Below are positions 43,374 through 46,248 of a stretch of DNA of 46,248 bases, piece after piece; positions within the stretch are counted from its first letter, which is position 1, and the number at the start of each line of letters is the position of its first letter. Position numbers and translations under genes: made by a program. Source of the stretch: Pseudomonadota bacterium (lineage in GTDB: Bacteria > Pseudomonadota > Alphaproteobacteria > Rhizobiales > Aestuariivirgaceae). Below the pieces are notes generated by a model. The model was not told the DNA's origin and searched no databases. It saw only the letters and a program-made list of their open reading frames with translations. The stretch spans positions 1 through 46,248 of the forward strand of contig CAUJIO010000067.1 of the NCBI GenBank assembly GCA_963205315.1. The letters are read 5' to 3'.

Positions 43374-44330
43374 TTACGGAATCGAAACGGTTTCGCCGGG
43401 ATCAGGCACGAGGAACCGCGCCGCGTCAATGCCGCGTTCGGCCATCGCCAGCCGCAGTGCCATGGCGGGGGCGTCAATGGCTTCGTCGGTCAGTTGCACC
43501 GTGCTGTGATGGATGGCGATGCTGGTGGAGCTTTCAAGATGCAGGTGGGCGTCCGCGGCCTCATCCGGATTCATATGCTGGGGTCTCATGAACCAGCGTG
43601 GCTCATAGGCGCCGATGGGCAGAAGCGAGAGCCTGGCAGGGCCGAAGGTGGAGCGAATGTCCGTGAATGTCTGGCCGTTGCCGAAACCTGTGTCGGCGGC
43701 AAAATAGATGAGGCCGCCCGGCGCTTCCACAGCGAAGGCACCCCAGAGCGCAGTGTTGGCGCCCCAGAGATTTCGTTTCGACCAGTGCCAGGCGGGAGTG
43801 AGATGGATCTTCACCGCACCGCTCAAGATGTTGCCACCCCATGTCAGTTCGTCGATAACAAGGTTCCTGGAAGCCCTGCCGATCCAGCGGGCATTGCCGA
43901 GCGGAGTCACGACGTGCGCCTGATGATGGCGGGCGATGGCCGCAAGTGCGGGCAAGTCCATGTGATCGTAGTGATTGTGGCTGAGCAGGATGACATCGAT
44001 GGGCGGCAGCGATGCGGCATCAAGGGCGGCAGGCCTCACGCGCTTTGGTCCCGCCCATTGGAACGGGCTGGCGCGAAGCGAAAGGAACGGGTCGGTCAGG
44101 ATATTCATGCCGGCGGTCTGGATCAGCACGGTGGAGTGGCCGATCCATGTGGCCAGCATGGCGTTGCCCTCGACCCGTTGCGGCGGGCGGGGATATGGCG
44201 GGCCGTCGATCCAGGCCGGCCAGCGGGACCGCCTGCTGGTGAATTGCCATTTCATCACATCGAAGAAGCCGGCCTCGCCGCGATGACCCTCAATGTGAAA
44301 GCGGCCGTTCTTCTGGGCGATGCGCAGCAT
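43374..44330 (-). CDS. metallo-beta-lactamase-fold hydrolase, NAPE-PLD type
   Basis: A 318-residue cytoplasmic-looking metal hydrolase. The zinc motif HNHYDHMDL is intact, an N-terminal TWIGHSTVLIQ strand and TDPFLSLRASPFQWAGPKR match the N-acylphosphatidylethanolamine phospholipase D group, and later ligands occur in FAADTGFG and the C-terminal SSTSIAIHHSTVQL. In bacteria the substrate is rarely known. The start ATG directly follows the DUF4239 stop (TGA ATG), so the two are coupled. Confidence 0.9.
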   Translation of the reverse strand: MLRIAQKNGRFHIEGHRGEAGFFDVMKWQFTSRRSRWPAWIDGPPYPRPPQRVEGNAMLATWIGHSTVLIQTAGMNILTDPFLSLRASPFQWAGPKRVRPAALDAASLPPIDVILLSHNHYDHMDLPALAAIARHHQAHVVTPLGNARWIGRASRNLVIDELTWGGNILSGAVKIHLTPAWHWSKRNLWGANTALWGAFAVEAPGGLIYFAADTGFGNGQTFTDIRSTFGPARLSLLPIGAYEPRWFMRPQHMNPDEAADAHLHLESSTSIAIHHSTVQLTDEAIDAPAMALRLAMAERGIDAARFLVPDPGETVSIP

Positions 44331-45107
44331 TCAGCCTGGGGCTCCTGCGGCAGCGAGGATCGCCTGCGGGGTCAGCGCCTGATAGCCGACGAAGGGCCGG
44401 TCATGCGAGACGATGACGAAGAGCGCAATCGAAATTGCCAGCGAGATGGCAGCCAGAGCCACGGTACGTGGCAGGGGGAACCGGCCGTGACCCAGAGCCA
44501 TCATCACCAGCAACAACAGGCCGAGCATGGAAACAAGAAACCATTGCCCGCCGCTGACGACGTCCTGGGCCATCGACAGGCGCTGCTGGCGGGCGGCGGA
44601 GAGCTGGTCAAGGGCGGTGACCATCCGCTGCTGCAGCAGACGATTCATATCTCCTTCCGAGAATCCATGAATGACTGCGGTGTAGATATCCTTGAGGTCT
44701 TTTTCGGCATCGAGCGGGCCCGTGCCGCCGCGCATGTCCGGCCATTCTGCGGCGACTGCCGCGCCATAGCCCGCGATGATGCGGGCGAAACTGTCGCGGG
44801 AGGGGCCGGTCATCGATTCCATGTAAGTCTGGATCACCCGCAGGCTGCGCGCTTCGGAATTTATCGTCTCGCGCGCCCGGTCCTCCATCTGCCAGATCGA
44901 GTTGGCGAGAAAGGTGACGGAGAGCACGAAGAGCGTGCCGCACAGGGTCATCACCACGGGCGAGAGATCGGCGAGATTTTCGCTCAGGCGCCTCATCGGC
45001 CTCAGCCTCAAGGCAAGATGCAGCCCGGCCGCGAGCAGGCCGGTGGCGCCGAGGATGGTGAAGAATATTGCCGCCGGAGGCAGCTCATACATGAAGTCCG
45101 GCGGCAT
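44331..45107 (-). CDS. DUF4239 (bestrophin-like) membrane protein
   Basis: A 258-residue protein with two N-terminal helices (about residues 10-33 and 46-70), a soluble central part, and two C-terminal helices (about 190-212 and 217-237). The pattern, including VVMTLCGTLFVLSVTFLANSIW and NSEARSLRVIQTYMESM, is that of DUF4239, which shares topology with bestrophin-like channels. Function is not known. It lies 17 bases after the glutamine-synthetase-family gene and abuts the hydrolase gene. Confidence 0.87.
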   Translation of the reverse strand: MPPDFMYELPPAAIFFTILGATGLLAAGLHLALRLRPMRRLSENLADLSPVVMTLCGTLFVLSVTFLANSIWQMEDRARETINSEARSLRVIQTYMESMTGPSRDSFARIIAGYGAAVAAEWPDMRGGTGPLDAEKDLKDIYTAVIHGFSEGDMNRLLQQRMVTALDQLSAARQQRLSMAQDVVSGGQWFLVSMLGLLLLVMMALGHGRFPLPRTVALAAISLAISIALFVIVSHDRPFVGYQALTPQAILAAAGAPG

Positions 45108-45124
45108 GGCGTCTTGTCAGCTCC

Positions 45125-46248
45125 TCAGACGGTTCGCAGGTACCATTCGAAGTCCCGGGAGGTGGGCTCCGAATAGAAGCGGTCGGCCTCGACTTCCTTC
45201 AAGGTGCAATATGTATCGACAAATTCCTTGCCGAAGTATTCCTTGAGGATCGAAGCGCGCCAGAAGGCGTCGATGGCATCGTGCCAGTTGCCGGGGATGT
45301 ACTTGGCGCGGCGTTCGTAACCGTTGCCACTGACCGGGTTGCCGGGATCGGACTTCTCGAGAATGCCGTGATGCATGCCGGCAAGGATTGCCGCCATGAC
45401 GAGGTAAGGATTGGCATCGGCACCCGACGGGCGGTGCTCGATGTGGCAGGCCTTGGCCGCACCCGCCGGAATGCGCAAGGATACGGTGCGATTGTTGATG
45501 CCCCAGGAGGCCGAAACCGGCGCATAGGAATTGCGGCGGAAGCGGCGGTAGGAGTTGGCGTTGGGGGCAAAGATCAGCATCGATTCCGCCATTGCCGCCT
45601 TGAGGCCGCCGAGGCAATGCATGAGCAGCTCATTCTGCGTCGGATCTTCCGCGGCAAACAGGTTGTTGCCCTCTTCGTCGGCCAGCGACACATGGATGTG
45701 CATGCCGGAGCCGGTCCATTCCGAATAGGGCTTGGCCATGAAGGTGGCGGCCAGTCCATGCTTCTCGGCGCAGGCCTTGATCAGGCGCTTCAGCATCACG
45801 CCTTCGTCGCAGGCATCGAGAACATCGGCACGATGGCGCAGCACGATCTCCATCTGGCCCGGCGCATATTCCGAGATCAGGGTCTTGGCGGGCAGGTCCT
45901 GAATCTCGCACCAGGCGTAGAGATCCTTGAAGAACGGCGCGAAATCATCCGTGTCCTGAAGATAGTAAGCCTGATAGTGCTGCGGCTTGTGTTCATTGAT
46001 CAGCGACGTCGGCGGTACTGGCTTTCCGGCCATCGCGGAGGCGCGGTCCATGAGGAAGAACTCGAGTTCGACGGCGCCGACCGGCGTCATGTTCAGTTCC
46101 TTCTTGAACCGTGTGACGACGCTCTCCAGCGCATTGCGGGGATCGGCATAATGCGGCGTGCCGTCGAGATCATGGACGGCGGCAGTATATTGTGCCGTCT
46201 TCTCCATCCACGGCACGCGCACGAAGGTGCCGGGGATCGGCCACATCA
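45125..46248 (-). CDS. glutamine synthetase family protein (gamma-glutamylpolyamine synthetase-like), 5' end off the window
   Basis: The last 374 residues of a GS-fold ligase. Catalytic blocks are present: VGAVELEFFLMD for metal-binding Glu, ISEYAPGQMEIVLRH, GSGMHIHVSL, NANSYRRFRRNSYAP and EHRPSGADANPYLVMAA. The AP(G)Q and RPSGADANPYL variants resemble PuuA-type enzymes, which ligate glutamate to putrescine or related amines, more than GlnA, which keeps a NSYKRL loop and an adenylylation Tyr. About 75 N-terminal residues are missing at the right edge. A Met codon at 46246 is internal, not a start. Confidence 0.9.
   Translation of the reverse strand, partial: MWPIPGTFVRVPWMEKTAQYTAAVHDLDGTPHYADPRNALESVVTRFKKELNMTPVGAVELEFFLMDRASAMAGKPVPPTSLINEHKPQHYQAYYLQDTDDFAPFFKDLYAWCEIQDLPAKTLISEYAPGQMEIVLRHRADVLDACDEGVMLKRLIKACAEKHGLAATFMAKPYSEWTGSGMHIHVSLADEEGNNLFAAEDPTQNELLMHCLGGLKAAMAESMLIFAPNANSYRRFRRNSYAPVSASWGINNRTVSLRIPAGAAKACHIEHRPSGADANPYLVMAAILAGMHHGILEKSDPGNPVSGNGYERRAKYIPGNWHDAIDAFWRASILKEYFGKEFVDTYCTLKEVEADRFYSEPTSRDFEWYLRTV

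Noticed and set aside
1-46248. CRISPR array, rRNA genes or insertion sequences
   Set aside because: No regularly spaced repeats, rRNA segments, or transposase genes with terminal inverted repeats were seen.

Overview
The window is a stretch of G+C-rich chromosome from an alphaproteobacterium, most likely of the order Hyphomicrobiales (Rhizobiales). The evidence is gene order and family content: Suv3-like helicase / S4 protein / FdxA / CarD; BolA opposite a J-domain protein with cobS-cobT; aroK-aroB-CorC opposite xerD and accA; secA opposite a parvulin gene, argJ and mutT; and comF-grxC-nitrilase-DUF1178. The genus cannot be fixed from the sequence alone. About 44 protein genes and one tRNA are supported.

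Left edge (1-2273) is accessory DNA and visibly AT-richer than the rest. It holds a gene running off the left edge with a PD-(D/E)XK-like motif and a tRNA-Arg(CCT) gene. The 5' half of that tRNA is repeated as a perfect 46-bp direct repeat 1.3 kb further on, against the core genome. Between the copies lie one small membrane-anchored protein gene and, next to the second copy, a cluster of iterated repeats that look like integrase arm-binding sites. This looks like a small or decayed integrative element that re-supplied the 5' half and promoter of the tRNA. No integrase is visible in the window.

2.3-20.4 kb is core housekeeping. It contains CarD, ferredoxin, S4 protein, helicase, L28, an orphan phosphonate-type hexapeptide transferase, cobaltochelatase CobS/CobT with a J protein, BolA, an FAD reductase, a CorC-like CBS protein, the shikimate genes aroB/aroK, a conserved-looking 47-residue membrane peptide, a Xer recombinase and AccA.

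20.6-25 kb is a small patch of surface and secreted functions: two Flp-type pilins without tad genes, a Tat-exported multicopper oxidase, and a secreted metzincin protease with PPC and PKD domains.

25-35 kb returns to core genes: SecA, a parvulin foldase, ArgJ, MutT, a methyltransferase-like protein with an eroded SAM motif, an inositol-monophosphatase-family enzyme, ComF, glutaredoxin, a nitrilase-family amidohydrolase and a DUF1178 protein.

35-40.3 kb is a sugar-acid/hydroxyproline-type catabolic cluster (proline-racemase-family enzyme, SMP-30 lactonase, AraD1, KDPGal kinase, KDPGal aldolase, SDR). A perfect FadR/GntR-type operator sits between its two halves. It would feed a De Ley-Doudoroff style route to pyruvate plus glyceraldehyde-3-phosphate, but no sugar-acid dehydratase of the usual type, transporter or regulator is in view.

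40.4-46.2 kb carries membrane and ion genes (TerC-like, UPF0114, NhaD antiporter), a metallo-hydrolase of NAPE-PLD type, a DUF4239 membrane protein, and a glutamine-synthetase-family gene cut by the right edge.

Nothing amounts to a complete, clearly new multi-gene system. The most unusual structure is the tRNA-Arg duplication with its arm-like repeats at the left end.
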